Both the position numbers and the translations under genes were made by a program. This document shows, piece after piece, positions 24,566-33,597 of a stretch of 64,000 nucleotides of DNA. Position 1 is the first letter of the stretch; every line of letters begins with the position of its first letter. This DNA is from Gammaproteobacteria bacterium UBA2675 (GTDB lineage Bacteria > Pseudomonadota > Gammaproteobacteria > Pseudomonadales > Pseudohongiellaceae), in assembly GCA_002354805.1 (NCBI GenBank), contig DEMH01000009.1, positions 1,054,001 through 1,118,000 of the forward strand, in the 5' to 3' direction. The notes beneath the pieces are model-generated. The model was not told the origin of the DNA. It saw only the letters and a program-made list of their open reading frames with translations, and did not search any database.

Positions 24566-27500
24566 ATGCCTCAGCCTTCGCGTTCCAGCTTTCCCCGCTT
24601 CGTCACTGCGGCCAGTCTGTTTGATGGTCATGACGCTGCCATCAATATCATGCGCCGCATGCTGCAGGCGGCAGGTGCAGAGGTCATTCACCTGGCGCAT
24701 AACCGCTCTGTGCAGGAGGTCGTGGAGGCGGCATTGCAGGAAGATGTGCAGGGCATTGCAATCAGCTCATATCAGGGCGGACATGTTGAGTACTTCAGCT
24801 ACATGATCGACATGCTGCGCGAACGCGGAGCCGGACACATTAAGGTTTTCGGAGGTGGCGGTGGCGTCATCATTCCATCCGAGATCAAGCAGTTGCACGA
24901 TTACGGCGTGACACGGATTTACTCGCCTGAGGACGGTCAGAAGATGGGTTTGCAGGGCATGATCGATGACATGCTGCAACGCCTGGCCAACGATCAACAG
25001 GCTGCGCCAGTTGTGGATCTGGATGCCATGCTGACAGGCGACCGGCTGCAGCTGGCGCGCTTTATCAGTCACCTGGAGAACGGCAATGTCAGTACTGAAC
25101 AGCGCGAGTATTTGCGCGAGCATACCAATCCGGTCAATCGCGCGCCAGTGCTGGGGATAACCGGCACGGGCGGTGCAGGAAAATCCTCACTGACCGACGA
25201 AGTCATTCTGCGAATTCGACAGGACAGTGGTGATGATCTGCGGGTGGCCGTGCTTGCCATCGACCCCACCCGGCGTCGCACGGGTGGCGCCTTGCTGGGT
25301 GACCGGGTCCGTATGAACGCCATCTACCATCCTTCAGTGTATATGCGCTCGATCGCCACGCGCGGCGCAGAGACAGAAGTGCCAGCCTGCATGCGCGACA
25401 TCATCAACGCTGTGCGCGTTTCCGGGTTTGATCTGGTGATTGTCGAAACACCTGGCATTGGTCAGGGTGACGCTGGCATCGTGCCATTTGTCGATGCCTC
25501 GCTGTATGTGATGACGCCTGAGTTTGGCGCGGCCAGTCAGCTGGAAAAAATCGACATGCTGGACTACGCCGATGTAGTCGCGATCAACAAGTTCGACCGC
25601 AAGGGTGCAGACGACGCGCTACGCGATGTCAGCAAACAGGTGCAACGCAACCGCATGGCCTTTGATCGTGACACTGATCAGATGCCGGTGTACGGTACCA
25701 TCGCCTCCCATTTTAACGATGACGGTGTTACTGCGCTTTATCAGGCCTTGCTGGCTGTGCTGCGCAAGAAAGGTTTGAAGGAGTTTGACAGCCAGCTGCC
25801 GGCCGTCAAGCGGCGTACCTCTACTCTTCAGAGTGCCGTTGTGCCCGCCCAGCGACAGCGCTATCTGGCGGAAATTGCTGACACTATTCGCAGTTACCGT
25901 CGCCATGTTGAGCAGCAGTCTATGCTGGCACGGGAGATTCAACAGCTTGAAGCATCTGCGGCGATGCTGGGCCAGGCTGACATTGACGCTGCTGTGGCGC
26001 CATTAAAGGCGCTGGCTGATCAGCGTGCTCAACAGCTGGACGGCGAGAGTCATGACCTTCTGGCTAAGTGGCCACAACTAATGCAGGACTATGCCGCCGA
26101 TGAGCTGGTTGTGCACGTCCGAGATAAGGAAGTACGCACTTCGCTGGTAACGACCAGTCTGTCTGGTACACGTATCCCTAAAATTGTACTGCCGCGTTTC
26201 ACTGATCATGGTGATCTGCTGCGCTGGCTGATGCTGGAGAACGTACCGGGTCGCTTTCCTTACACGGCAGGTGTATTCGCATTTAAGCGAGAGGGCGAAG
26301 ATCCCACACGGATGTTCGCTGGCGAGGGCGATGCATTTCGCACCAATCGTCGGTTCAAGGCGCTGTCGGAATACTCCGACGCCAAGCGCCTGTCCACAGC
26401 ATTTGACTCGGTCACGCTGTACGGCTTTGATCCGGACGAGCGTCCGGACATCTATGGCAAGGTGGGTAACTCGGGTGTCTCGATTGCGACGCTTGATGAT
26501 ATGAAAGCGCTGTATGACGGATTCGATCTTTGCCACCCCAACACCTCGGTATCGATGACCATCAATGGGCCGGCGCCGACCATCCTGGCCATGTTTCTGA
26601 ATGCAGCCATTGACCAGCAACTGACGGCCTTTGAACGCGAGCAGGGCCGTGCGCCGTCGACAGAAGAGTCTTCACAGATTCGCACACGTGCGCTGCAGTC
26701 CGTGCGTGGCACAGTGCAGGCTGACATCCTGAAAGAAGATCAGGGTCAGAATACTTGTATTTTTTCCACCGAGTTCAGCCTCAAAGTGATGGGCGACATC
26801 CAGGAATACTTCATCGAAAACAGGGTGCGTAATTTCTATTCGGTGTCCATCTCCGGCTATCACATTGCCGAAGCCGGCGCCAACCCCATCTCGCAACTGG
26901 CATTTACGCTGTCCAATGGCTTTACCTTCGTGGAGGCCTGGCTGGCTCGGGGCATGAAGATCGACGACTTTGCGCCGAATCTGTCCTTCTTTTTCTCTAA
27001 TGGCATGGACCCGGAATATACCGTGCTGGGTCGTGTGGCGCGCCGCATCTGGGCCGTAGCAATGCGCGAAAAATACGGCGCCAATGATCGTAGTCAGAAA
27101 CTTAAATATCACATCCAGACCTCGGGCCGCTCATTGCACGCACAGGAGATGTCATTCAACGATATCCGCACCACCCTGCAGGCACTGATCGCCATCTATG
27201 ACAACTGCAACAGCCTGCACACCAACGCCTACGATGAGGCCGTCACGACGCCCACCGGCGAGTCTGTGCGTCGCGCCATGGCGATTCAATTGATCATTAA
27301 CAAAGAGTGGGGACTGGCGAAGAACGAGAATCCCAATCAGGGCGCGTTCATTATTGATGAGCTGACTGATTTGGTGGAAGAGGCCGTGCTGCAGGAGTTC
27401 GAGCGCATCGCTGAACGTGGCGGTGTGCTGGGTGCCATGGAGACCGGGTACCAGCGCGGCAAGATTCAGGACGAGTCGATGCTCTACGAACATCGCAAGC

Positions 27501-27811
27501 ACGATGGCTCGCTGCCCATCGTGGGCGTGAACACCTTCCTCAACCCGGATGGTGAGGACGACAACAGTGAGTTCAATATGGAGCTGGCACGCTCCACTGA
27601 AGAGGAAAAAATAAGCCAGATCAAACGGCTGCGTGCATTCCATCTTCGACACGCGAAAGACTCCGATACCGCGCTAGCTCGTCTCAAAGATGCTGCCCGT
27701 AATAACGAGAATGTGTTTGCTGAACTGATGAATGCTGTGCAGGTCTGTTCGCTTGGACAGATCACTCAGGCGTTCTTTGAGGTTGGCGGGCAGTATCGTC
27801 GGAATATGTAG
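24566..27811 (+). CDS. icmF: Fused isobutyryl-CoA mutase IcmF
   Basis: Cytoplasmic coenzyme-B12 enzyme of 1081 residues that interconverts isobutyryl-CoA and n-butyryl-CoA. Three parts are in the IcmF order: an N-terminal B12-binding domain (DGHDAAINIM with the lower-ligand His22, GGGGGVIIPSEI), a MeaI-type GTPase chaperone (Walker A GTGGAGKSS with Lys206, and NKFDRKGADD), and the mutase barrel from about residue 550 (RFPYTAGVFAFKREGEDPTR, SISGYHIAEAGANP, LSFFFSNGMDPEY). Length matches known IcmF (about 1090). It is divergent from the MerR gene over a shared operator. Related fused mutases act on isovaleryl- or pivalyl-CoA, so exact substrate preference is open. Confidence 0.95.
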   Translation: MPQPSRSSFPRFVTAASLFDGHDAAINIMRRMLQAAGAEVIHLAHNRSVQEVVEAALQEDVQGIAISSYQGGHVEYFSYMIDMLRERGAGHIKVFGGGGGVIIPSEIKQLHDYGVTRIYSPEDGQKMGLQGMIDDMLQRLANDQQAAPVVDLDAMLTGDRLQLARFISHLENGNVSTEQREYLREHTNPVNRAPVLGITGTGGAGKSSLTDEVILRIRQDSGDDLRVAVLAIDPTRRRTGGALLGDRVRMNAIYHPSVYMRSIATRGAETEVPACMRDIINAVRVSGFDLVIVETPGIGQGDAGIVPFVDASLYVMTPEFGAASQLEKIDMLDYADVVAINKFDRKGADDALRDVSKQVQRNRMAFDRDTDQMPVYGTIASHFNDDGVTALYQALLAVLRKKGLKEFDSQLPAVKRRTSTLQSAVVPAQRQRYLAEIADTIRSYRRHVEQQSMLAREIQQLEASAAMLGQADIDAAVAPLKALADQRAQQLDGESHDLLAKWPQLMQDYAADELVVHVRDKEVRTSLVTTSLSGTRIPKIVLPRFTDHGDLLRWLMLENVPGRFPYTAGVFAFKREGEDPTRMFAGEGDAFRTNRRFKALSEYSDAKRLSTAFDSVTLYGFDPDERPDIYGKVGNSGVSIATLDDMKALYDGFDLCHPNTSVSMTINGPAPTILAMFLNAAIDQQLTAFEREQGRAPSTEESSQIRTRALQSVRGTVQADILKEDQGQNTCIFSTEFSLKVMGDIQEYFIENRVRNFYSVSISGYHIAEAGANPISQLAFTLSNGFTFVEAWLARGMKIDDFAPNLSFFFSNGMDPEYTVLGRVARRIWAVAMREKYGANDRSQKLKYHIQTSGRSLHAQEMSFNDIRTTLQALIAIYDNCNSLHTNAYDEAVTTPTGESVRRAMAIQLIINKEWGLAKNENPNQGAFIIDELTDLVEEAVLQEFERIAERGGVLGAMETGYQRGKIQDESMLYEHRKHDGSLPIVGVNTFLNPDGEDDNSEFNMELARSTEEEKISQIKRLRAFHLRHAKDSDTALARLKDAARNNENVFAELMNAVQVCSLGQITQAFFEVGGQYRRNM

Positions 27812-27824
27812 ACTATCGGGACTA

Positions 27825-28166
27825 TCAGTCTTCCACAAACAGTCGCAGCCGATCTATTGCCCGATCCCACTGCAGTGAGGCCATCTCCAGATAGGATCTG
27901 GCTTCATTCAGTCCGGTCGCATCAAACACGTAACGCGTCTCGCGACCTTCGCGCTGACTGATGACCAGTCTGGCGCGCTCGAGTACTCGCAGGTGTTTCG
28001 TGACTGCCTGTCGTGTCAGGCCGCTGCCCTGAGTCAATTCTACAATTGCATGGGGCTGACCATCCTGCAATCGGCTAAGCAGGCTCAGCCTGGTCGAGTC
28101 TCCGAGGGCAGCAAACAGTGGCACGGCATCTCTTGGCAAAAGCGGTGCAGTCGGGTCAACTGACAT
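27825..28166 (-). CDS. ArsR family transcriptional regulator
   Basis: Winged-helix repressor of 113 residues: FAALGDSTRLSLLSRLQDG, recognition helix GLTRQAVTKHLRVLERA and wing VISQREGRETRYVFDA. It lacks the metal-binding Cys motif of ArsR/SmtB metal sensors, so it belongs to the non-metal group often paired with SRPBCC proteins. It overlaps the upstream SRPBCC gene by 11 bp, forming a two-gene operon, and a 24-bp palindrome before that operon is a likely self-operator. Confidence 0.9.
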   Translation of the reverse strand: MSVDPTAPLLPRDAVPLFAALGDSTRLSLLSRLQDGQPHAIVELTQGSGLTRQAVTKHLRVLERARLVISQREGRETRYVFDATGLNEARSYLEMASLQWDRAIDRLRLFVED

Positions 28167-28605
28167 AAGCTTTGATGTGCTCCGCCTGTATGTCCCAGCC
28201 CTGCGTGTTGTTGCGAATGATTAAGTCCCGGCTGTCATCCGGTAATGCCGCGAACCCGGATTCTGTAATCGTCAGACGTGTCCCGCCATCTATCGGTTCC
28301 AGTCGAAACTCGACGCGTGTGGTGGGTCGCTGCGCCAGGGGCAGGTGTGCATCAACATTATCGTGGTGCCAGTGAAAGGAGAACAGTGACTCTGGTTCCA
28401 TGGTTTCTATGGTCGCCAACCATTCGTATCCCTCGTAACCTGGGTAGGTGGTCAGGCCCGTGGAGCGACTGCCAGGTGCAAAGGGTTCATTCAGATCAAC
28501 GCGAAACCATTCGCCGAACTGCCGATAGTCTGTCAGTGCCTGCCAGACACGGGACTGGCTTGCCTTCAGGTCAACAACTTTGACCAGAGTGTCCTGTTTG
28601 TTCAT
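28156..28605 (-). CDS. SRPBCC / AHSA1-like domain protein
   Basis: A 149-residue START-like protein of the Aha1 C-terminal type: VVDLKASQSRVWQALTDYRQFGEWF, then beta strands with FSFHWHH and TRVEFRLEPIDGGTRLTITESGF, and a final helix (NTQGWDIQAEHIKAYV). Members bind hydrophobic ligands in a deep cavity. Operons of AHSA1 protein plus ArsR regulator are widespread, but their ligands are mostly unknown. Translation is coupled to the regulator downstream. Confidence 0.87.
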   Translation of the reverse strand: MNKQDTLVKVVDLKASQSRVWQALTDYRQFGEWFRVDLNEPFAPGSRSTGLTTYPGYEGYEWLATIETMEPESLFSFHWHHDNVDAHLPLAQRPTTRVEFRLEPIDGGTRLTITESGFAALPDDSRDLIIRNNTQGWDIQAEHIKAYVS

Positions 28606-28630
28606 GGGGTGCTCCCGGTGTCAATAGTTT

Positions 28631-28654
28631 ATATGCAACCATAAGGTTGCATAT
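28631..28654. promoter_or_regulatory. 24-bp palindrome, probable ArsR operator
   Basis: ATATGCAACC and GGTTGCATAT are perfect inverted arms around ATAA, 25 bp upstream of the SRPBCC start codon. The 10-bp arms and position at the promoter suit a dimeric ArsR-type repressor. No T-run follows on the minus strand, so a terminator is less likely. Confidence 0.65.
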
Positions 28655-28756
28655 TGTGCGTTTTATTGCAAGCGGTCTCTATGCGCAAATGTCGGGTGTT
28701 ACAGATGACGGCCTGCGGTTACAATCGCGAAACAATAAATTTGAGTGGGTGCAGTA

Positions 28757-29557
28757 ATGCTGAGCTGGTTGTTGGCCTATCTGGGGCTGGGCGCAGTGAC
28801 CGGGCTGCTTGCGGGACTTTTCGGGATTGGTGGTGGTGCAGTCATGGTGCCGGTGCTGACCGTACTGTTCGCGAAACAGGGTTTCGTGTCTGATTATGTT
28901 GTGCACCTTGCGCTCGGCACCTCCATGGCCACTATTATCCCGACATCGATTGCCAGTCTGCGCGCCCATCATAGCCGTGGGGCCGTGCTCTGGCCTGCTG
29001 TTCGCGGACTGGCCCCAGGCATTATTGTCGGTACCTTTGCAGCAACATTTTTGGCAGCCTATCTCTCTCCGCGCCCTCTGGCGATATTCTTCTTCTGCTT
29101 CATGTGCTTCGTGGCGGTGCAGATGACTCTGAATCGCAAGCCGCCACCTTCCCGTCAACTGCCTGGCGCGGCATCGTTGGCCGGTGTTGGCAGTATCATT
29201 GGGGGCATCTCTGCGCTGGTGGCGATAGGTGGTGGCACCATGACGGTACCGTTTCTGACCTGGTGTAATACCCGTATACAGACGGCGATTGGCACCTCGG
29301 CAGCGGTCGGTTTGCCGATTGCGCTGGCCGGTACCCTGGGTTATCTGATCAATGGCTGGTCTATCGCAGATCTGCCGGCATTAAGCTGGGGATTTATCTA
29401 CTGGCCAGCGGTGCTGGTCCTGGCGCTGGCCAGTCAGCTCAGTGCGCCTGTCGGCGTCAGACTGGCACACAGCCTGCCGGTTGCGACGCTCAAGAAGCTA
29501 TTCGCAGCTCTGGTGATTGTGCTGGCCTTGCAGATGTTGAGAACAGTGTTGGGGTAA
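28757..29557 (+). CDS. TauE/SafE family sulfite/organosulfonate exporter-like protein
   Basis: Inner-membrane protein of 266 residues with about eight hydrophobic helices in two similar halves. The family motif appears twice: GLLAGLFGIGGGAVMVPVL near the N-terminus and SALVAIGGGTMTVPFL in the second half. TauE/SafE proteins are thought to export sulfite, sulfoacetate or other anions; no sulfur gene is adjacent. The ATG at 28757 is preferred over a GTG four codons upstream. It is followed 16 bp later by the EVE-domain gene, possibly co-transcribed. Confidence 0.87.
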   Translation: MLSWLLAYLGLGAVTGLLAGLFGIGGGAVMVPVLTVLFAKQGFVSDYVVHLALGTSMATIIPTSIASLRAHHSRGAVLWPAVRGLAPGIIVGTFAATFLAAYLSPRPLAIFFFCFMCFVAVQMTLNRKPPPSRQLPGAASLAGVGSIIGGISALVAIGGGTMTVPFLTWCNTRIQTAIGTSAAVGLPIALAGTLGYLINGWSIADLPALSWGFIYWPAVLVLALASQLSAPVGVRLAHSLPVATLKKLFAALVIVLALQMLRTVLG

Positions 29558-29573
29558 TTGACGAGGTAATTGG

Positions 29574-30035
29574 ATGACAAGCTACTGGTTGGTGAAAACC
29601 GAGCCTGATGAGTGCAGTATTGATGACTTTGCCTCACAAGCCGACAAACCGATCGTCTGGGAGGGCGTGCGCAATTATCAGGCGCGAAATTATCTGCGGC
29701 AGATGTCCGAAGGTGATGAGGTGTTCATATATCACTCCAGCTGCAAGCATATCGGTGTCGCAGGCATAGCACGTGTTGTTAAAGCGGCTTACCCTGATCC
29801 GGCGCAGTTTGATCCGCGATCAAGCTACCACGACTCAAAAAGCAGTGCTGACAAGCCGCGCTGGGACGCAGTCGATCTCGTGTTTGTTTGCAGGTTTGAG
29901 CGCTTAATTCCACTGGATGAGATAAAGGCCAATCCGGAGCTGCTTGAGTTGCCGCTGGTCAAAAAAGGTAACCGGCTTTCTGTGATGCCGGTTAGCCAGT
30001 CGGAGTGGCGGACCATGCTGAGGTCGGCCAGCTGA
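29574..30035 (+). CDS. EVE domain-containing protein
   Basis: A 153-residue protein that is almost entirely an EVE domain (PUA-like fold), as in human thymocyte nuclear protein 1. Motifs YWLVKTEPDECSIDD, WEGVRNYQARNYLR and GDEVFIYHSSCKHIGVAGIA are diagnostic. EVE domains read modified bases in DNA or RNA; in bacteria stand-alone copies are common and their exact role is unclear. The gene lies just after the exporter gene and converges with dadA. Confidence 0.92.
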   Translation: MTSYWLVKTEPDECSIDDFASQADKPIVWEGVRNYQARNYLRQMSEGDEVFIYHSSCKHIGVAGIARVVKAAYPDPAQFDPRSSYHDSKSSADKPRWDAVDLVFVCRFERLIPLDEIKANPELLELPLVKKGNRLSVMPVSQSEWRTMLRSAS

Positions 30036-30091
30036 GGGTGGTCAGTCCGTGATCAGCCTCAGCAGGCCTTGCCTGATGTTTGCCAGCAGGC

Positions 30092-31414
30092 TCAGCCTTG
30101 CGCGGTGGCCGGCCTGCCACTACGGCTCCGATCGACCGGGCGCTGGTAACGGCTTATATCCAGGCCATCGCTGCGGATTGCAGGTCGATGACCGCTGATG
30201 ATGTCACTCAACACTTGCGCCGAGCCGCATGACATGGTCCAGCCCAGCGTGCCGTGACCGGTATTGAGGTACAGGTTGTGCAGCTGGGTCGCGCCGACAA
30301 CTGGTGTGCCGTCCGGCGTCATGGGTCGCAGTCCAGTCCAGTATTCAGCCTTGCTTACATCGCCGCCTTCCGGGAACAGATCCCCGATCACCATTTGCAG
30401 TGTCTGCAGCGGGCGCTTGCGCAAGCTCAGGTCGTGCCCTGCGAGCTCTGCCATGCCACCAACGCGAATACGCTGGTCGAATCGAGTGATGGCAACTTTG
30501 TAGGTTTCGTCCATCAAGGTTGATACCGGAGCGCGAGCATCGTCTGTCACCGGAATGGTCAGAGAGTAGCCCTTGACCGGATACACAGGCAGCCTGATGC
30601 CAAGTGGAGCCAGCAACCCTGGAGAGTAGCTGCCCAGCGCGAGGATATAATTGTCAGCAACCAGCTCTTGCGGCTCGGCACCGTTATTCCGCTTACAGAT
30701 CGTCACCGATTTGATGCGGGTGTCATCGCTGTTCAGCTTTGTGATGTCTGTGCCATAGCGGAATTCCACACCAAGCGCACGGCAGCGTTTCTCCAGTTCA
30801 ACCGTAAACATGTGACAGTCGCCGGTTTCATCCAGTGGCAGGCGCAAACCACCGGCCAGTTTGTCGCGGCTCTGTGCCAGGCCAGGCTCTGCACTCACAC
30901 AGGCTTTAGCATCCAGCAATTCGTAGGGGACACCCAGTTCCTTGAGCACGGCGATATCTCGTGTCGCTGCGTCCATCTGGGCATTGGTGCGGAACAGCTG
31001 CAGTGTGCCACGGCGGCGCTGCTCGTAGTCGATGCCGGTTTCATTCCGCAGAGCAATCAGGCAGTGGCGGCTGTGGTCAGCCAACCGCATCATTCGTTCC
31101 TTGTTGACCTGATAGCGCGCAGAAGTGCAGTTGCTCAGCATTTGCCACATCCAGCGATACTGTTCCATGTCCGCGGTGGGACGGATTGCCAGTGGTGCGT
31201 GGCGTGACATGAGCCATTTAATCGCTTTCAGGGGCACGCCGGGCGCTGCCCATGGCGCTGAGTAGCCGGGAGAGACCATACCGGCATTGGCAAAACTGGT
31301 TTCCTTCGCCGGTCCATACTGGCGATCAATCACAGTCACCTGATGTCCGGCTTTGGCCAGATACCAGGCGCTGGTCATACCGATAACGCCGCTTCCCATC
31401 ACAATGCAGTGCAT
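30092..31414 (-). CDS. dadA: D-amino acid dehydrogenase DadA
   Basis: Membrane-associated FAD enzyme of 440 residues that oxidises D-amino acids to 2-oxo acids, feeding electrons to the respiratory chain. The FAD fingerprint GSGVIGMTSAWYLAKAG is at the N-terminus; GMVSPGYSAPWAAPGVP and the C-terminal TGHGTLGWTMSCGSAQ are typical of DadA (432 residues in E. coli). The ATG at 31414 has AGGAAAT upstream; eight further codons of open frame precede it. The divergent Lrp-family gene with an Lrp-like palindrome between is the classic dadA/dadR arrangement. No alanine racemase gene follows in this window. Confidence 0.94.
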   Translation of the reverse strand: MHCIVMGSGVIGMTSAWYLAKAGHQVTVIDRQYGPAKETSFANAGMVSPGYSAPWAAPGVPLKAIKWLMSRHAPLAIRPTADMEQYRWMWQMLSNCTSARYQVNKERMMRLADHSRHCLIALRNETGIDYEQRRRGTLQLFRTNAQMDAATRDIAVLKELGVPYELLDAKACVSAEPGLAQSRDKLAGGLRLPLDETGDCHMFTVELEKRCRALGVEFRYGTDITKLNSDDTRIKSVTICKRNNGAEPQELVADNYILALGSYSPGLLAPLGIRLPVYPVKGYSLTIPVTDDARAPVSTLMDETYKVAITRFDQRIRVGGMAELAGHDLSLRKRPLQTLQMVIGDLFPEGGDVSKAEYWTGLRPMTPDGTPVVGATQLHNLYLNTGHGTLGWTMSCGSAQVLSDIISGHRPAIRSDGLDISRYQRPVDRSRSGRPATAQG

Positions 31415-31529
31415 AGTATTTCCTGTCGACCGTTTCATGCTGACTCACCTCAATTAACTTCGGTGTCAGTTTCTGGAACATATTGTAAGTGTTCAGCACT
31501 GCGTGTATTTTTTGTATTAACTGGTTAAG

Positions 31530-31546
31530 GCAGTAATTATTACTGC
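31530..31546. promoter_or_regulatory. Lrp-type binding palindrome
   Basis: GCAGTAAT-T-ATTACTGC is a perfect 17-bp palindrome. Its core CAGTAATTATTACTG fits the E. coli Lrp consensus YAGHAWATTWTDCTR at 13 of 15 positions. It lies 27 bp before lrp and 115 bp before dadA, in the shared divergent promoter region. Confidence 0.7.
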
Positions 31547-31573
31547 AAAGTTTTTAAAATTCAGAGGTAATTA

Positions 31574-32074
31574 ATGAAAACGCGCAGAGCTTCGAGTCGT
31601 GAACTGGACAAAATAGATCGCCAGATCTTACGCATATTGCAAAAAGAGGCGCGGATTTCCTTCGTCGAGCTCGGCGAGCGGGTGGGTCTGTCGACCTCAC
31701 CCTGTATGGAGCGTGTGAAACGTCTGGAGCGGGAAAAATTTATCCTGTCCTACGGCGCGCGGCTCAATCCACACAAGCTGCACGCCAGTCTGCTGGTGTT
31801 TGTGGAAATCAGCCTGACTTCCAAATCCGCCAGTATTTTTGATGATTTTCGCAAGGCTGCGACCAAGCTGCCGCATGTGATGGAATGCCATCTGGTATCG
31901 GGTGATTTCGACTACCTGGTCAAGGCCCGCATATCCGAGATGGCCTCCTACCGCCAGTTGTTGGGCGATATCCTGCTGAAACTGCCCGGTGTGCGGGAAT
32001 CGAAGAGTTACATAGTCATGGAGGAAATCAAGGAGACGCTGGATATCCCCGTGCCAGAAGAGGTGATTGTATAG
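31574..32074 (+). CDS. Lrp/AsnC family transcriptional regulator
   Basis: Leucine-responsive type regulator of 166 residues. An N-terminal helix-turn-helix (LDKIDRQILRILQKEARISFVELGERVGLSTSPCMERVKRLE) is followed by the RAM ligand-binding domain (VMECHLVSGDFDYLVKARI, GVRESKSYIVMEEIKET). Its position opposite dadA suggests that it activates D-amino acid catabolism in response to alanine or a related ligand, as DadR does in pseudomonads. Its 3' end overlaps the convergent lipoprotein gene by 67 bp. Confidence 0.93.
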   Translation: MKTRRASSRELDKIDRQILRILQKEARISFVELGERVGLSTSPCMERVKRLEREKFILSYGARLNPHKLHASLLVFVEISLTSKSASIFDDFRKAATKLPHVMECHLVSGDFDYLVKARISEMASYRQLLGDILLKLPGVRESKSYIVMEEIKETLDIPVPEEVIV

Positions 32075-32700
32075 GACTCGGTCACCTGCATGGAGCCACC
32101 CGGAAAATTCACTACCTGCTCACGGCCCAGCAGGGTTTGCGGGTCGCTGAACAGCAGGGTTGCTTCCCCACTGGGCTGACCTGCAACGATGATGCTGAAA
32201 CTCAGGCTGTCGCCTCCGCCAGTCAGACTGTCTGCCTGAACCCAGTTCTGAACTCCGCCATCAGCGTGATCCGGCGGCTGCACGGAGGTGAGCCTTGCCA
32301 GATTGTGCAGGATCCCCATGCGCGTCAGACCGATGACCAGCGCTTCGCGAAGTGCAGCAGGCTGGGCGACGGCAAACTGATTGTCACCATTGCCACCGAC
32401 CAGGCCGGTATCCGTGCTGCCAAGATGCAGCGAGACCGGTTCGCCACCAAAGCTGCCGTCAGCACGCAGTGAGGTCTGATTGTCGCCCATGATGGTTAAG
32501 GTGCCACGCAATTCGGCCGCAAAGGCACCCGTGGCGATGACTTCAAATGAGACTGTTAACGTGGGACTGTTGAGAAGCTCGGCTTCCAGCGTCGCCAGTT
32601 GCTGCTCAGGTGTGGGCCTGCTTGAGCAGGCAGAGCCAATTACAATCAACAGTAATCCGCAGCAGAATCGATGGAGTCCTGTCAGAGATGTTTTGCTCAT
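32008..32700 (-). CDS. Putative lipoprotein of unknown function
   Basis: A 230-residue protein with a lipoprotein signal (FCCGLLLIVIGSAC, acylated Cys near residue 25), so likely membrane-anchored on the periplasmic side. The mature part begins with a helix (TPEQQLATLEAELLNSP) and continues as beta strands rich in Thr, Ser and Gly (VSFEVIATGAFAAELRGTLTIMG), recalling LolA/DUF2092-like antiparallel sheets; this is a weak impression. The ATG at 32700 follows GGGGA. The 3' end overlaps lrp by 67 bp, large for convergent genes. Function unknown. Confidence 0.72.
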   Translation of the reverse strand: MSKTSLTGLHRFCCGLLLIVIGSACSSRPTPEQQLATLEAELLNSPTLTVSFEVIATGAFAAELRGTLTIMGDNQTSLRADGSFGGEPVSLHLGSTDTGLVGGNGDNQFAVAQPAALREALVIGLTRMGILHNLARLTSVQPPDHADGGVQNWVQADSLTGGGDSLSFSIIVAGQPSGEATLLFSDPQTLLGREQVVNFPGGSMQVTESYTITSSGTGISSVSLISSMTM

Positions 32701-32822
32701 CAGTGCTGTCCCCGCATGAGTTGATCCAGGTCCAGGCTGCGCGAGGTTCAAAAAGGCTGGAAACCAGCGCCTGCTCGGTTCACAATTCCTGACATGATTA
32801 TAGGCAATTCTGGAGCAAAGTC

Positions 32823-33590
32823 ATGAGCGCGAATCCACAAACCCTGTTTGATAAACGTCCGTCCCATATCCCGGCTGAGGAATGGCAGGTGCGCGTGGAT
32901 CTGGCAGCAGCCTACCGTCTGGTCGCCCACTTTGGTTGGGATGATCTGATATTTACGCATCTTTCGGCGCGTGTGCCAGGCAATCACCATCACTTTCTGA
33001 TTAACCCCTACGGCATGATGTTCCATGAGATCACGGCCTCATCCCTGGTTAAAGTTGATCACGAGGGTGCCGTGGTGGCGGATAATGGCTATGGCGTCAA
33101 TCCCGCCGGTTTCACGATTCACAGCGCCGTGCATATGGCCCGACCTGACGCGGGCAGCGTCATGCACCTCCACAACCACGCGGGTACTGCCGTCTCGGCT
33201 CAGAAGGAAGGCCTGCTGCCCATCACACAGACGGCCATGCTGGTGCATCCGCGCGTGACTTACCATGACTATGAGGGAGTGGCTCTGAATCTAGACGAGC
33301 GTGAACGCATTGTCCGTGACCTCGGTGACAAGGACATTATGATACTGCGCAATCATGGCACCCTGACACTAGGCAAAGGTGTGCCCGAGGCCTTCACCTT
33401 GATGTACTTTCTTGAAAACGCCTGTGAGAAACAGATTCGCGCGCAGGCCGGCGGCGAGCTGCACTTCCCATCTGCCGAAGCGATAGAGACGACCCGCAAG
33501 CAGTCCGAAACCCTTCCCAAAGTGGCCAAACTGCTCTGGCCAGGCCTGCTGCGTACGTTGGACGCCAAGGATCCCGGTTACCGACAGTGA
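32823..33590 (+). CDS. Class II aldolase/adducin family protein
   Basis: Cytoplasmic zinc-dependent protein of 255 residues. Family marks are the metal-binding His pair in VMHLHNHAGTAVSAQ, a further His in ILRNHGTLTLGKGVPEAF, and the upstream FTHLSARVPG and HFLINPYGMMFHEITASSLV. Relatives cleave sugar phosphates or decarboxylate keto acids, and many have no known substrate. GGAG precedes the ATG at 32823. The stop is only seven bases before putA, so the two are very likely co-transcribed. Confidence 0.9.
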   Translation: MSANPQTLFDKRPSHIPAEEWQVRVDLAAAYRLVAHFGWDDLIFTHLSARVPGNHHHFLINPYGMMFHEITASSLVKVDHEGAVVADNGYGVNPAGFTIHSAVHMARPDAGSVMHLHNHAGTAVSAQKEGLLPITQTAMLVHPRVTYHDYEGVALNLDERERIVRDLGDKDIMILRNHGTLTLGKGVPEAFTLMYFLENACEKQIRAQAGGELHFPSAEAIETTRKQSETLPKVAKLLWPGLLRTLDAKDPGYRQ

Positions 33591-33597
33591 GGCCGAC

